Notes: a model not told the origin generated them from the sequence alone. A DNA stretch of 27,920 bases from an uncultured Lachnospiraceae bacterium (GCA_910586605.1 CAJUJR010000038.1:1-27920); one strand, 5' to 3'; positions 13,847 to 22,467 are shown, counted from the first letter of the stretch. Made by a program: numbers and translations.

Positions 13847-16447
13847 ATGCACAGCTGGTATGCGGCTTCATTTGTTTGGGAAAGAAAGCTGGTGGTTAGA
13901 TTGGCGAGTGGGAATATTGTGCAAAACGGGCTTTTACCAATGCCGCTTTATGCAGAAACATATAAGGATATTTCGGATGGAAATGTGTCAGGTATATCGC
14001 TGGAGTTGTTTCCTCATAATCAGCGTGCCTATAATGCAGCATGCCATTTATTAAGGAAAGAAGGGAAGGCTGCGATTATCCATCCTACTGGGACTGGGAA
14101 GTCTTTTATTGCGTTCCGGCTTGTGTTTGACAATCCGAAGGCAGCGGTTTTGTGGCTGTCTCCAAGTGAATATATTTTCAGGACACAGGTAGAGAACCTG
14201 AAAAAAAGCCTGTTGTCGGGAGATTCTGTAAAAGAAAGCCCAAAGGAAAAAATGCTGGCAGGAGATTCTGCAAAGGAAAACAGGAGAAAGGGCACAGAGC
14301 TGGAAAAAGTTAAGTTATTAAAACAGGTTATGGGAAATCTGGAGTTCATGACGTATTCAAAGCTGATGCTCTGCACAGATTTTAATTCAGAAAAAAAGTT
14401 AGACTATATTATTTTAGATGAATTCCACCGCTGTGGCGCTGCAGAGTGGGGAAAGGGCGTACAGAGGATTCTTTTAGAGTATCCGGAAGCAAAGGTTTTG
14501 GGGCTTTCTGCTACAAATGTGCGTTATTTGGATGGGCAGAGGGACATGGCAGAGGAGCTTTTTGAAGGTTGCGTTGCCTCCAAAATGACGCTTGGGGAAG
14601 CTGTGGCAGCAGGGCTTTTGCCTGGGCCGATCTATGTGGTTTCGATGTATTCCTGCCAAAAAGAGCTGGAACGCCTGGAGAAACGCATAAAAAATGGAAG
14701 GGATCCTTCCTTAAAGAGGAAGAATGAAGAACTTCTAGAGAAATTGCGAAGAAGCCTGGGGAAGGCGGACGGTCTGGAAAGGGTGTTTGGGAAGCATATG
14801 AAAAACCGTCATGGGAAATATATAGTTTTTTGCTCTGGGAAAGGGCATATGGAAGAAATGGTCTCCCATGTGGGGGAATGGTTTTTCCTTGTAGACAAGA
14901 AACCACATATTTATCAGGTGGCCTGTGACAACCCTGATGCCAGGAAGCAGTTTGAGGCATTCCAGAAGGATGGGAGCAGCCATCTGAAGCTGCTGTTCTG
15001 CATTGACATGCTCAATGAGGGGGTGCATGTGGAGGGCGTGGATGGGGTAATCCTGTTGCGGCCGACCGTTTCGCCAACGCTTTATTTGCAGCAGATTGGA
15101 CGGGGTCTTGCGGCAGGCAGGGGAAAGAAAAAACATCCAGTGGTTTTTGACATTGTCAATAACTTTGAAAGCCTTTCTTCCATTGATTCCCTACAGGGGG
15201 AGTTTGCGCAGGGGTTTGCTTTTTTGCGGCGCGGAGAGGGAGGGGAGGAAGGTGCCCAAAGCCCTTTCCGGATCATTGACGAATTGTTGGATTGCCGGGA
15301 GATTTTTGCCGCTATCTGCAGGAATCTTTCTTCTGCCTGGGATGTATATTACCAGGAGGCAGAAGCTTTTTACAAAAGGGAAGGGCATCTGGAAGTGAAA
15401 AAACGCTATGTCACAGAAAGCGGCTTAAACCTCGGCGCATGGATTCAGACGCAGCGCCGGGTGCGTGCCGGGACAGTGGCAGGGCATTTGGATGGGATGC
15501 AAATCAAAAGGCTGGATGCGGTTGGGATGCGTTGGAAAGAGAAAAAGGCAGAACAGTTTGAGAAAGGGATTGCAGCGTTAGGGCAGTTTGTGGCGGAAAA
15601 TGGCCATGGCGACGCCGGCATACAGTATAAAACAGCAGACGGTTTTCTGCTTGGCAAATGGCTTTGCAGCATGCGTTCCAGTTATAAAAAGGGCAGCCTG
15701 GAAGAAGGAATCGTGAAAAAACTGGAAGATGCAGGCATGGTCTGGGACGTCAGGGAATACCGCTGGGAAGCTTATTACAGGGCTGCGGCCGAATATAAAG
15801 ACCATTTCGGGAATTTGGAGATTCCCTGCAATTATATGACAAAAGATGGGAAAAAGCTTGGGATATGGCTTAATAACCAAAAAAGCAGTTATAGGAGGGA
15901 CAGCAGGAAAGCCCCAGATGCTGTTACGGAAAATGGGCAGGGGCTTACAGAAGGGCAGGTGCAGAAGCTGAAAGCCCTTGGCATCTGCTGGGATGGGAAA
16001 AGACAAAAGCAAGGCCAAAGCAGCGTGGCACAGGAAAGGGAAGCCCCCTGGGAATACCGCTGCAGGCTGGCAAAAGCCTATTATAAAGAGCACGGGAGCC
16101 TGGATATCAGCCAGCAGTATGTAACAGAAGAAGGCATCTGGCTTGGAAAATGGATTTCTGTACAAAAAATGAAGCATAAAAAAGGCAGCCTGGAGAGCTG
16201 GAAAAAGGATAGGTTGGAAGAAGCCGGGGTTTGTTGGGAATCTGCATCAGAGCTTGCTTTTGAAAAGGGCTGCAAAGCTTTGGAAGAGTATTTTAGGGAG
16301 CGTCAGGGCGCAGGGATACCTAAGGGGTATGTAGCCCCAGATGGTTACCGCCTTGGGGGCTGGGTATACCGGCAGAAAAAGAAAAAAAGGGATGGGAAGC
16401 TGACAGGGGAACAGGAGGAGAAACTTACACGATTGGGAGTGGAGTAA
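13847..16447 (+). CDS. DExH-box helicase with five helicase-associated (HA) repeats
   Basis: A superfamily 2 helicase/translocase. Counted from ATG 13847, motif I is HPTGTGKSF (79-87), motif II DEFH (191-194), motif III SAT (221-223); a motif V region is FCIDMLNEGVHVEGVDGV and motif VI is QQIGRGLAAGRGK (415-427). Residues ~498-866 hold five tandem repeats of about 65-75 residues, each with an aromatic start, 'Y.T.DG..LG.W...Q/R' and a closing '.L...G..W', the helicase-associated domain pattern. The N-terminus is uncertain: no start has a strong RBS. ATG 13847, GTG 13919 (GAGTGGG upstream) and ATG 13940 are options; family-like sequence begins near LFPHNQRAY (residue 54). It is first in the polysaccharide operon, right after the invertible promoter. 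Its job there is unknown; nucleic-acid remodelling is expected from the motifs. Confidence 0.88.
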   Translation: MHSWYAASFVWERKLVVRLASGNIVQNGLLPMPLYAETYKDISDGNVSGISLELFPHNQRAYNAACHLLRKEGKAAIIHPTGTGKSFIAFRLVFDNPKAAVLWLSPSEYIFRTQVENLKKSLLSGDSVKESPKEKMLAGDSAKENRRKGTELEKVKLLKQVMGNLEFMTYSKLMLCTDFNSEKKLDYIILDEFHRCGAAEWGKGVQRILLEYPEAKVLGLSATNVRYLDGQRDMAEELFEGCVASKMTLGEAVAAGLLPGPIYVVSMYSCQKELERLEKRIKNGRDPSLKRKNEELLEKLRRSLGKADGLERVFGKHMKNRHGKYIVFCSGKGHMEEMVSHVGEWFFLVDKKPHIYQVACDNPDARKQFEAFQKDGSSHLKLLFCIDMLNEGVHVEGVDGVILLRPTVSPTLYLQQIGRGLAAGRGKKKHPVVFDIVNNFESLSSIDSLQGEFAQGFAFLRRGEGGEEGAQSPFRIIDELLDCREIFAAICRNLSSAWDVYYQEAEAFYKREGHLEVKKRYVTESGLNLGAWIQTQRRVRAGTVAGHLDGMQIKRLDAVGMRWKEKKAEQFEKGIAALGQFVAENGHGDAGIQYKTADGFLLGKWLCSMRSSYKKGSLEEGIVKKLEDAGMVWDVREYRWEAYYRAAAEYKDHFGNLEIPCNYMTKDGKKLGIWLNNQKSSYRRDSRKAPDAVTENGQGLTEGQVQKLKALGICWDGKRQKQGQSSVAQEREAPWEYRCRLAKAYYKEHGSLDISQQYVTEEGIWLGKWISVQKMKHKKGSLESWKKDRLEEAGVCWESASELAFEKGCKALEEYFRERQGAGIPKGYVAPDGYRLGGWVYRQKKKKRDGKLTGEQEEKLTRLGVE

Positions 16448-16450
16448 GAG

Positions 16451-16648
16451 ATGTGCTTGTTAAAAAAAGAAACCTGCGTTTTGTGTGGGAGGCTGGCAGA
16501 AGAAGAAAAAGAGCAGCAGGTTTCAGAACGGGAATATTACATAGAAGGAGCCGGGCAGCTCTGCAGGGAATGTTACCAGGAAACCTATGTGCCACGGCGG
16601 AATAGAAAGATATGCATGGAGGAAGAAAATGGAAGGCTTAAAGCATGA
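16451..16648 (+). CDS. Small CxxC...CxxC protein (possible zinc ribbon)
   Basis: 65 residues with CVLC near the N-terminus and CREC about 27 residues later, so a four-Cys zinc site is likely; the rest is strongly charged. The ATG follows GGAGTGGAGTAAGAG. It starts 3 bp after the helicase stop and overlaps the next gene's start by 20 bp, so it is translated within the operon. I do not recognise a family. Its position suggests a partner of the helicase or a regulator of the sugar transferase, but neither can be shown. Confidence 0.65.
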   Translation: MCLLKKETCVLCGRLAEEEKEQQVSEREYYIEGAGQLCRECYQETYVPRRNRKICMEEENGRLKA

Positions 16649-18092
16649 TATCGCCCTGCGCCTGGTTAAAGTGTCTAATGCAGTGCTGGCAACGCTCCCT
16701 TTTTCGGTAGCCTGGTTTTTTTATTATGCGGGAAGGACATGGTCGCCCTTTTATTTCAAAGGGGACTGGGCTGTCATAGGCCTGTTCTTGTTCCTGTATG
16801 CGGTATTTGGGAAAGTATACGATGCCTTCCTGGTTTCCCTGAACCAGATGTTTGAATCTGTGTACAGCCAGTCGCTGGCGGCATTGTTTTCTGATTCTGT
16901 GCTGTATATTGTAATCTGGCTTTTGACAAAACGCCTGCCAAGCCCCATCCCCCTGTCTGTGGTGTTCCTCTGCCAGGCTGTCCTTGCAGTGGTTTGGTTC
17001 CAGTTTGCAAGCAGATGGTATTTCAGTGTATTCCCGCCAAAAAAATCAGCGGTTATCTATGACATGAGGAATGGTTTGGAGCGCCTTGTGGAAGAGTACG
17101 GGCTGGCCAGGAAATTTGACATCCGGCTAACGCTGGGGGCAGGGGAGTGCCTCAGGGGGATCTCTGTGCTAGGGGAGATGGATACTGTATTTTTAAGCGG
17201 CATCCACAGCCATGACCGGAATGTCATCCTGAAATACTGCATAGAAAAGGGGATTGAAGTTTATGTGATCCCACGGATTGGTGACACGATCATGAGCGGT
17301 GCAAAGCAGATGCATATGTTCCACCTGCCGATACTGCGGGCAGGCAGGTACAGCCCCTCCCCGGCATACCTTGCCGCCAAAAGGCTGGTTGATATGGCAG
17401 TTTCGCTTGTTGCGCTGGTTGTATTATTCCCGGCATGGCTTGTAGTGGCGGCTGCGGTGAAGGCAGAAGACGGAGGGGATATATTTTACCGCCAGTGCCG
17501 CCTGACAAAGGATGGGAAAGAGTTTGACGTGCTAAAATTCCGCAGCATGAAGATGGACGCGGAAGGCGACGGGGTTGCCAGGCTTTCATCCGGTGAAAAT
17601 GACGGGCGGCTGACAAAAGTAGGGCGCATTATACGGAAAGTCCGCCTGGACGAGCTCCCGCAGCTGCTGTGCATATTAAAAGGGGACATGAGCCTTGTCG
17701 GGCCAAGGCCGGAGCGTCCGGAAATTGCCATGCTGTATGAAAAAGAAATGCCGGAATTTCGTCTGCGCTTACAGGCAAAGGCAGGGCTTACGGGCTATGC
17801 TCAGGTCTACGGGAAGTATAACACGACGCCGTATGATAAATTGCAGATGGATTTGATGTACATTGCCCACCCAGGCATGGCAGAGGACTTCAGGATCATG
17901 CTTGCCACAGTAAAGATCCTGTTTTTGCCAGAGAGCACAGAAGGGATAGGGGATGGGGCGGTGACTGCAATGGAAGAAGCTGTAACGGAGGAAGGGAAAA
18001 CAGGGGGGCAGTCCAGCGGGGAAAAGGAAGAGAGACAGGCGGAGGGAACCAGCAAAGCTGTTTATAAGGAGAACAATATCCTATGGAAGTAG
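16629..18092 (+). CDS. Polyprenyl-phosphate sugar-1-phosphate transferase (initiating enzyme)
   Basis: Starts lipid-linked repeat-unit synthesis by moving a sugar-1-phosphate onto undecaprenyl phosphate at the membrane. The 487-residue protein has four N-terminal membrane segments, a soluble Rossmann-like middle domain (VIYDMRNGLERLVEEYG ... YVIPRIGDT) and a C-terminal bacterial sugar transferase domain: AAKRLVDMAVSLVALVVLF membrane anchor, FYRQCRLTKDGKEF, KFRSM, RLDELPQL, GDMSLVGPRPERPE and GLTGYAQVYGKYNT. The start at 16629 is set by GGAGG 6 nt upstream; an ATG at 16587 would overlap the small Cys protein more. After the catalytic domain comes an unusual hydrophilic Glu/Gly/Ser-rich tail of about 45 residues. 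The sugar moved (galactose, glucose or an N-acetyl amino sugar) cannot be told here. Confidence 0.92.
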   Translation: MEGLKHDIALRLVKVSNAVLATLPFSVAWFFYYAGRTWSPFYFKGDWAVIGLFLFLYAVFGKVYDAFLVSLNQMFESVYSQSLAALFSDSVLYIVIWLLTKRLPSPIPLSVVFLCQAVLAVVWFQFASRWYFSVFPPKKSAVIYDMRNGLERLVEEYGLARKFDIRLTLGAGECLRGISVLGEMDTVFLSGIHSHDRNVILKYCIEKGIEVYVIPRIGDTIMSGAKQMHMFHLPILRAGRYSPSPAYLAAKRLVDMAVSLVALVVLFPAWLVVAAAVKAEDGGDIFYRQCRLTKDGKEFDVLKFRSMKMDAEGDGVARLSSGENDGRLTKVGRIIRKVRLDELPQLLCILKGDMSLVGPRPERPEIAMLYEKEMPEFRLRLQAKAGLTGYAQVYGKYNTTPYDKLQMDLMYIAHPGMAEDFRIMLATVKILFLPESTEGIGDGAVTAMEEAVTEEGKTGGQSSGEKEERQAEGTSKAVYKENNILWK

Positions 18093-18871
18093 AGATGAAC
18101 CAGGCAGGGGGGAGAAAACAGGGGAAAGTTTCCATTATTACACCTTGCTATAACGGGGAAAAGTATATAGGGGAGACAATAGAATCTGTGCTTGCACAGA
18201 CATATGGTGACTGGGAAATGATCATTGTGGACGATGGCTCCACGGATCATTCTGCAGGAGTCATAAAGAAATACTGCAGGGAGGATGGGCGCATCCAATA
18301 CATATCCCAGGAAAACGCAGGTTCTTCTGCCGCCAGGAACAATGCAATCCGCCATGCACAGGGGCAGTATATTGCGCTTTTGGATGCGGATGATATCTGG
18401 ACGCCACAGTTCCTGGAAAAACAGATTGCATTCATGGAAGAAAAAAGGGCGGTCTGTGTATGCTGCTCCTATGGGAGGATAGACGAAAATTCCCAAAAAA
18501 TCCTCCGCCCCGTAAAAGCCAGGGAGGTCATCACCGTCAGGGACATGATGGTGATGAACCGGATTGGGTGTCTTTCCGGGCTGTATGACAGCTCAAAATA
18601 TGGGAAGGTCTACCTGGATGAAAGGCTAAAAAGCATCCGGGATGATTACGCATACTGGCTGGAGGTTGTGAAGCTTGCGGGGGAAGCATATGGGAATCCA
18701 GAGGTACTGGCGTATTACAGAGTGCTGCCAGGCTCAACAACAGGAAATAAAAAACAGCTAATAGCGAAGCAATATGCGTTTTACCGAAATTACTTGGAAC
18801 TTGGGTCAGTACGTTGCTGGATAAATGTGCTGCGGTGGGGGATATCAGGCGCAATAAAGTTTTTAAGGTAG
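18083..18871 (+). CDS. Family 2 glycosyltransferase
   Basis: 262 residues. GT-A motifs: SIITPCYNGEKYI near the N-terminus, MIIVDDGSTD, and the metal-binding ALLDADDIW. It likely adds a sugar to the lipid-linked intermediate on the cytoplasmic face. It overlaps the sugar transferase gene by 10 bp, with AAGGAG 11 nt upstream of ATG 18083; a second in-frame ATG at 18095 is possible but less well placed. Base composition resembles the preceding genes, so it belongs to the conserved head of the operon and may add the second sugar. Confidence 0.9.
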   Translation: MEVEMNQAGGRKQGKVSIITPCYNGEKYIGETIESVLAQTYGDWEMIIVDDGSTDHSAGVIKKYCREDGRIQYISQENAGSSAARNNAIRHAQGQYIALLDADDIWTPQFLEKQIAFMEEKRAVCVCCSYGRIDENSQKILRPVKAREVITVRDMMVMNRIGCLSGLYDSSKYGKVYLDERLKSIRDDYAYWLEVVKLAGEAYGNPEVLAYYRVLPGSTTGNKKQLIAKQYAFYRNYLELGSVRCWINVLRWGISGAIKFLR

Positions 18872-18886
18872 GGGGAGAGAAATAAA

Positions 18887-19888
18887 ATGATACAAGATAG
18901 TACAGGGAAAACAATACCCAAAATAAGCATTATCGTCCCAGTATATAAAGTGGAGAAGTATTTAAGCCGCTGTGTAAAATCCATTTTAAGGCAGACATTC
19001 ACGGATTTTGAGCTGATCCTTGTGGATGACGGCTCGCCAGACAAATGCCCGCAGATGTGTGACGGCTGGGTCAAGAAAGATAAAAGAATCCGGGTGGTAC
19101 ATAAAGAAAACGGGGGCCTTAGTTCAGCGAGGAATGCAGGGCTTGAAGCTGCAAGAGGGGAGTATATTGGGTTTGTGGATTCAGACGATATGATTGCAGA
19201 GGACATGTATGAATATTTACTTCAGCTTCTTTGTAAAAACCAAGCCGACTTTTCAGCTGTAGAGAAAGTAATATTCAAAACAGATAAGTTAAAGGTTAAA
19301 CAGCCAAGGGTTAAAGAAAAGGTTCTTGATAAAAAAGAGTTATTTGAATTATTTTTCCGGGTTACAGATGAGAACATCCATTATTGTGTATGGGATAAAC
19401 TATTTAAAAGAAGTGTGATAGCAGAAATACGTTTTTGGGAAGGGATGCGGTTTGAGGATATAGATTTTATGTTTTCATTTTTACAAAATTGCAGCAAAGG
19501 TGTATTTTCTAATCAGGTTAAATATGGATGGTTTTATAACGATGAAAGCATTACCAGGAACAGTTTGGTAAAAGAAGATATGCAATTGTTAGATGTCTGG
19601 GGAAAAATAGTTTCTATTTGTAAAAAGAGAATGCCAGAGTATTTATATTATGCACAAATGAATTATAAACGTGCTTATATGGGGCTTTTGGGGAAAAGTG
19701 TAAAATTTGGGGTATCCAATCAATATCAGAGTTGGAATAATGATAGGAAATATTTGGTAAAAAATCTTCGTAAATATTTTGCAGATTTAATAAAATGGAG
19801 AATGCCATTATCTCGAAAAGTTTTATTGTGTATTTTATGTGTCAGTCCATCCCTGCTTTCGTTCCATTTCAATAGGAAGGCAGTATGA
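18887..19888 (+). CDS. Family 2 glycosyltransferase, compositionally mosaic
   Basis: 333 residues with a standard GT-A N-terminus: SIIVPVYKVEKYLSRC, LILVDDGSPD, NGGLSSARNAGL and FVDSDDMI. The C-terminal half (from about residue 110) is basic and aromatic-rich, with YYAQMNYKRAYMGLLGK and a terminal hydrophobic stretch. GGGGGAGAG precedes the ATG. The first ~320 bp look like the GC-richer upstream genes, whereas the rest is AT-rich like everything downstream, so the gene straddles a probable recombination junction. Donor and acceptor specificity, mostly set by the C-terminal half, would then come with the incoming cassette. Confidence 0.9.
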   Translation: MIQDSTGKTIPKISIIVPVYKVEKYLSRCVKSILRQTFTDFELILVDDGSPDKCPQMCDGWVKKDKRIRVVHKENGGLSSARNAGLEAARGEYIGFVDSDDMIAEDMYEYLLQLLCKNQADFSAVEKVIFKTDKLKVKQPRVKEKVLDKKELFELFFRVTDENIHYCVWDKLFKRSVIAEIRFWEGMRFEDIDFMFSFLQNCSKGVFSNQVKYGWFYNDESITRNSLVKEDMQLLDVWGKIVSICKKRMPEYLYYAQMNYKRAYMGLLGKSVKFGVSNQYQSWNNDRKYLVKNLRKYFADLIKWRMPLSRKVLLCILCVSPSLLSFHFNRKAV

Positions 19889-19901
19889 AAGGAGATTAAG
19901 G

Positions 19902-19949
19902 ATGCAGTTAGTCTGGGAAGGGCAACAAAATTATATCGAAAAGAGGTAA
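19902..19949 (+). CDS. Possible 15-codon leader peptide or remnant
   Basis: ATG 19902 follows AAAGGAGATTAAGG, a very good ribosome binding site, and encodes MQLVWEGQQNYIEKR before TAA. It lies between two glycosyltransferase genes and ends 4 bp before the next GTG start. It may couple translation to the next gene, or be the last trace of a lost gene start. It matches nothing I know. Confidence 0.3.
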   Translation: MQLVWEGQQNYIEKR

Positions 19950-19953
19950 TCGT

Positions 19954-21084
19954 GTGAAAAAGAGGATATTATTCTTTATTGCAACCTTGGATGGTGGTGG
20001 TGCTGAAAGATTATTGTTAGATTTAGTAAATCATATGGATGCAGATAAGTTTGATGTTACAGTCCAAACATTTTATGATATAGGCATATACCGAAATCAG
20101 CTAAGTTCCAATATCCAATATAAGACTATTGTATCCCTAAAAAATAACAGTCTAAGGAAGTTAAAAGGAGGAATTTTGTGGACATGTATTCCTCCAGAAT
20201 ATGTTTATAACAAATATATAAAGGATGAATATGATTACCAGGTTGCTTTTTTGGAAGGAATAGCCACAAAATTTATTGCTTGTTCGGATATTAATTCGTA
20301 CTTAATTGCATGGGTTCATTCCGGATTATATAGTAATTTCTGGACTAAAAATGCCTATCGGACATTTAAAGCGCAACAGAAAGCATATCAAAATTTTAAA
20401 GAAATTGTATGTGTTTCAAAAAATGCTAAAGAGGAATTTGTCCAACGGTTTGGGAACTATAATAGTTTATGTGTAAAATATAATTTTATCGACAGAGAAA
20501 CAATTTTGTCAAAGGCAAATGAGAAAACAGACGATATGCCAAAAAAATATAGGTTTAGGATAGTTACAATAGGAAGGCTTGTTCCGCAAAAAGGATTCGG
20601 CCGTTTATTGGCTGTTATGAAGAATCTTATAAAAGATGGGGTGGACTGTGAACTTTGGATTTTTGGAAAAGGAAAATGTCAAAAAAAACTCCAGAAATAT
20701 ATTTTAAACAATAGTTTATCTGATTATGTAAAATTATGGGGATTTTATGAAAATCCATATAAATATATGAAACAATGTGATTTATTTGTATGCTCTTCAA
20801 TAAGTGAAGGCTATAGCCTTGTAATTGCTGAAGCAATGGTTTTAGGGTTGCCTGTGCTAAGCACATATTGTTCTGGACCAGATGAACTATTAGATTATGG
20901 CAGATATGGTCTTCTTGTAGAGAACAGTGAAAAGGGTCTATATGAAGGCATTAAAACATTATACAATTCCCCAGAGAAGTTGAAATTTTATGCCCGGTCA
21001 TCTCAAGAACGAGTTGAATTTTTTGATATGAATATGCGGATAAAAGAAATAGAGGCGTTATTTGTCCAGGAGGAGGATAAATGA
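19954..21084 (+). CDS. Family 4 glycosyltransferase (GT-B fold)
   Basis: 376 residues. The N-terminal domain begins ILFFIATLDGGGAERLLLDL, the usual glycine-rich GT4 opening. The C-terminal domain has IVTIGRLVPQKGFGRLL, ELWIFGKGK and the donor-binding EGYSLVIAEAMVLGLPVLS with the E-x7-E pattern, then CSGPDELL. It is a retaining transferase acting on the lipid-linked intermediate. The start is GTG at 19954 with AAGAGG upstream. It overlaps the next gene by 4 bp (ATGA). Confidence 0.92.
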   Translation: MKKRILFFIATLDGGGAERLLLDLVNHMDADKFDVTVQTFYDIGIYRNQLSSNIQYKTIVSLKNNSLRKLKGGILWTCIPPEYVYNKYIKDEYDYQVAFLEGIATKFIACSDINSYLIAWVHSGLYSNFWTKNAYRTFKAQQKAYQNFKEIVCVSKNAKEEFVQRFGNYNSLCVKYNFIDRETILSKANEKTDDMPKKYRFRIVTIGRLVPQKGFGRLLAVMKNLIKDGVDCELWIFGKGKCQKKLQKYILNNSLSDYVKLWGFYENPYKYMKQCDLFVCSSISEGYSLVIAEAMVLGLPVLSTYCSGPDELLDYGRYGLLVENSEKGLYEGIKTLYNSPEKLKFYARSSQERVEFFDMNMRIKEIEALFVQEEDK

Positions 21085-22274
21085 ATCAGGAACTGGAAGA
21101 AGGAAGATATTATAAAAATGCAAACCAAATTACTCAAATCATAGTTGCTTTTGTTATATTTATGTGTTTCTTTGCTATGACACCTGTTGGATTTACATTG
21201 TATTCCAAATATGCCCTGCCTGTAGGTTTGGCACTGTTGATAATTGTTTTCTTGATTTCTGGAAATGTAGTACATATGAATAAAGGGGATTTTTTTTATA
21301 TCATATTTCTTATATCATATTATTTGTTTACGCTTCCATTAACAGGAGGGGGGATTGGAAGTATCTTCCCTCCTGTTATGACAGTATTATGGATACAAAT
21401 TATGGGTCGATGCAGGCTGACAAATTTATTAATACGTTATATTACTAAAATATTTTGTCTGCTTTTTGCAGTTAGTTTGATTCGTTGCCCAGACTATTTT
21501 TTGAAGTGGACTGTAAGAGGGGAAACGGGAATGAATCCAAATACACTGGCAGTTTTGATTGTGCTTAGTTCTTCTTTTATATTAATTTTTAATCAGAGTA
21601 ACAGGGTTTATAAAAAATATCATCTGTTGATACCACAAATTTTATTAACATGTTGGGGGATTTTGAATTGTAAATCGAGAGCTTCTCTGTTAATGTTTAT
21701 AACATTTTTGACATTTAAATACTTAATGCCGAAAAGAATGAGGAAAAAAAGAAAAGTGGCTTGTTTTATTTGTTATAGTTGTATTGCAATAGGTCTTTTA
21801 TTTCCGATGTTTTATGTTTATTTAAACCAATTTAGCGATTCTATAAAAATTCCTTTTATAAATACATTATTTTCCGAAAAATCATTATTTAGTGGGAGAG
21901 AGAGAATTTGGAATAATATTTTTATGGAATTATCTAAAAAAAATTATAGTTGGATAATTGGAATTGGTTCTAAGGCTGACATAAGGACGGTTGGCGCAGA
22001 GATTAATCCGCATAACGCATATATGATGGTATTAATGGATTTTGGTTTTTTGGGGGTTGTTGCCTATTATTCATTTTATATATTTTATATTAAAAAAATA
22101 TATGGAAGGGGAAAGCTTTTTATAGAACAAATAGATTTGATTTACCTTGGCCTGTCTTTTTTTATTTTAAGTTTCTTTGAAACAGTTCTTTTATGGCATC
22201 CTTTTGTTATTATTACTGGTTTTATCTGGGGAATATCTCAGGGATATAATAGAAATGGCTATGAAAAATTGTAG
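21081..22274 (+). CDS. O-antigen/capsule repeat-unit polymerase, Wzy-like
   Basis: A 397-residue membrane protein with about ten hydrophobic segments (IIVAFVIFMCFFAMTPVGF, ALPVGLALLIIVFLISG, FFYIIFLISYYLFTLPL and others). In the second half an outer-face loop has SGRERIWNNIF and later INPHNAYMMVLMDFGFLG; the Arg-rich and HNxxL motifs are usual for the Wzy/WaaL O-antigen polymerase-ligase superfamily. Overlap with the GT4 gene and a flippase downstream support Wzy over a ligase. AGGAGGA precedes the ATG. Sequence is AT-rich, as usual for wzy genes. Confidence 0.85.
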   Translation: MNQELEEGRYYKNANQITQIIVAFVIFMCFFAMTPVGFTLYSKYALPVGLALLIIVFLISGNVVHMNKGDFFYIIFLISYYLFTLPLTGGGIGSIFPPVMTVLWIQIMGRCRLTNLLIRYITKIFCLLFAVSLIRCPDYFLKWTVRGETGMNPNTLAVLIVLSSSFILIFNQSNRVYKKYHLLIPQILLTCWGILNCKSRASLLMFITFLTFKYLMPKRMRKKRKVACFICYSCIAIGLLFPMFYVYLNQFSDSIKIPFINTLFSEKSLFSGRERIWNNIFMELSKKNYSWIIGIGSKADIRTVGAEINPHNAYMMVLMDFGFLGVVAYYSFYIFYIKKIYGRGKLFIEQIDLIYLGLSFFILSFFETVLLWHPFVIITGFIWGISQGYNRNGYEKL

Positions 22275-22311
22275 GTGAAAGATATTAGTTATTATGAGGG
22301 GAGGTAATAGT

Positions 22312-22467
22312 ATGTTAACCATAGTTATACCAATGTATAACAGGGCATATATTTTGTCGAATTTATATGATTCTTTGAGAAAACAAAGTGATTTAGATTT
22401 TAAATAGTTGATTGTAGATGATAGTTCCTATGATAATACGAAAAAATTAGTTTTACTTTGTATATAA
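22312..22467 (+). pseudogene. Remnant of a family 2 glycosyltransferase gene
   Basis: ATG 22312 follows GGGGAGG and reads MLTIVIPMYNRAYILSNLYD..., the classic GT2 opening. An in-frame TAG at 22405 interrupts the sequence exactly where LIVDDSSYDNT continues (GT2 relatives usually have an aromatic or acidic residue there). A second stop falls at 22465-22467 and the remaining ~200 codons are missing. A further trace may persist at ~22485-22520 (AGERDFNNAM, like the ARN-A block of GT2). A transferase was therefore lost from this operon. The gap 22468-22566 holds nothing else I can identify. Confidence 0.8.

Noticed and set aside
13812..14054. An 80-codon forward open frame starting inside the right inverted repeat
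   Set aside because: Overlaps the helicase gene in another frame, has no RBS and no recognisable sequence.
14209..14280. A 42-nt imperfect tandem duplication in the helicase gene (GDSVKES / GDSAKEN)
   Set aside because: Seen clearly, but it is a short degenerate in-frame repeat in a variable loop between helicase motifs and is probably neutral.
14460..15140. Several long reverse-strand open frames within the helicase gene
   Set aside because: They reflect the codon usage of a GC-richer gene; the forward frame holds intact helicase motifs throughout.
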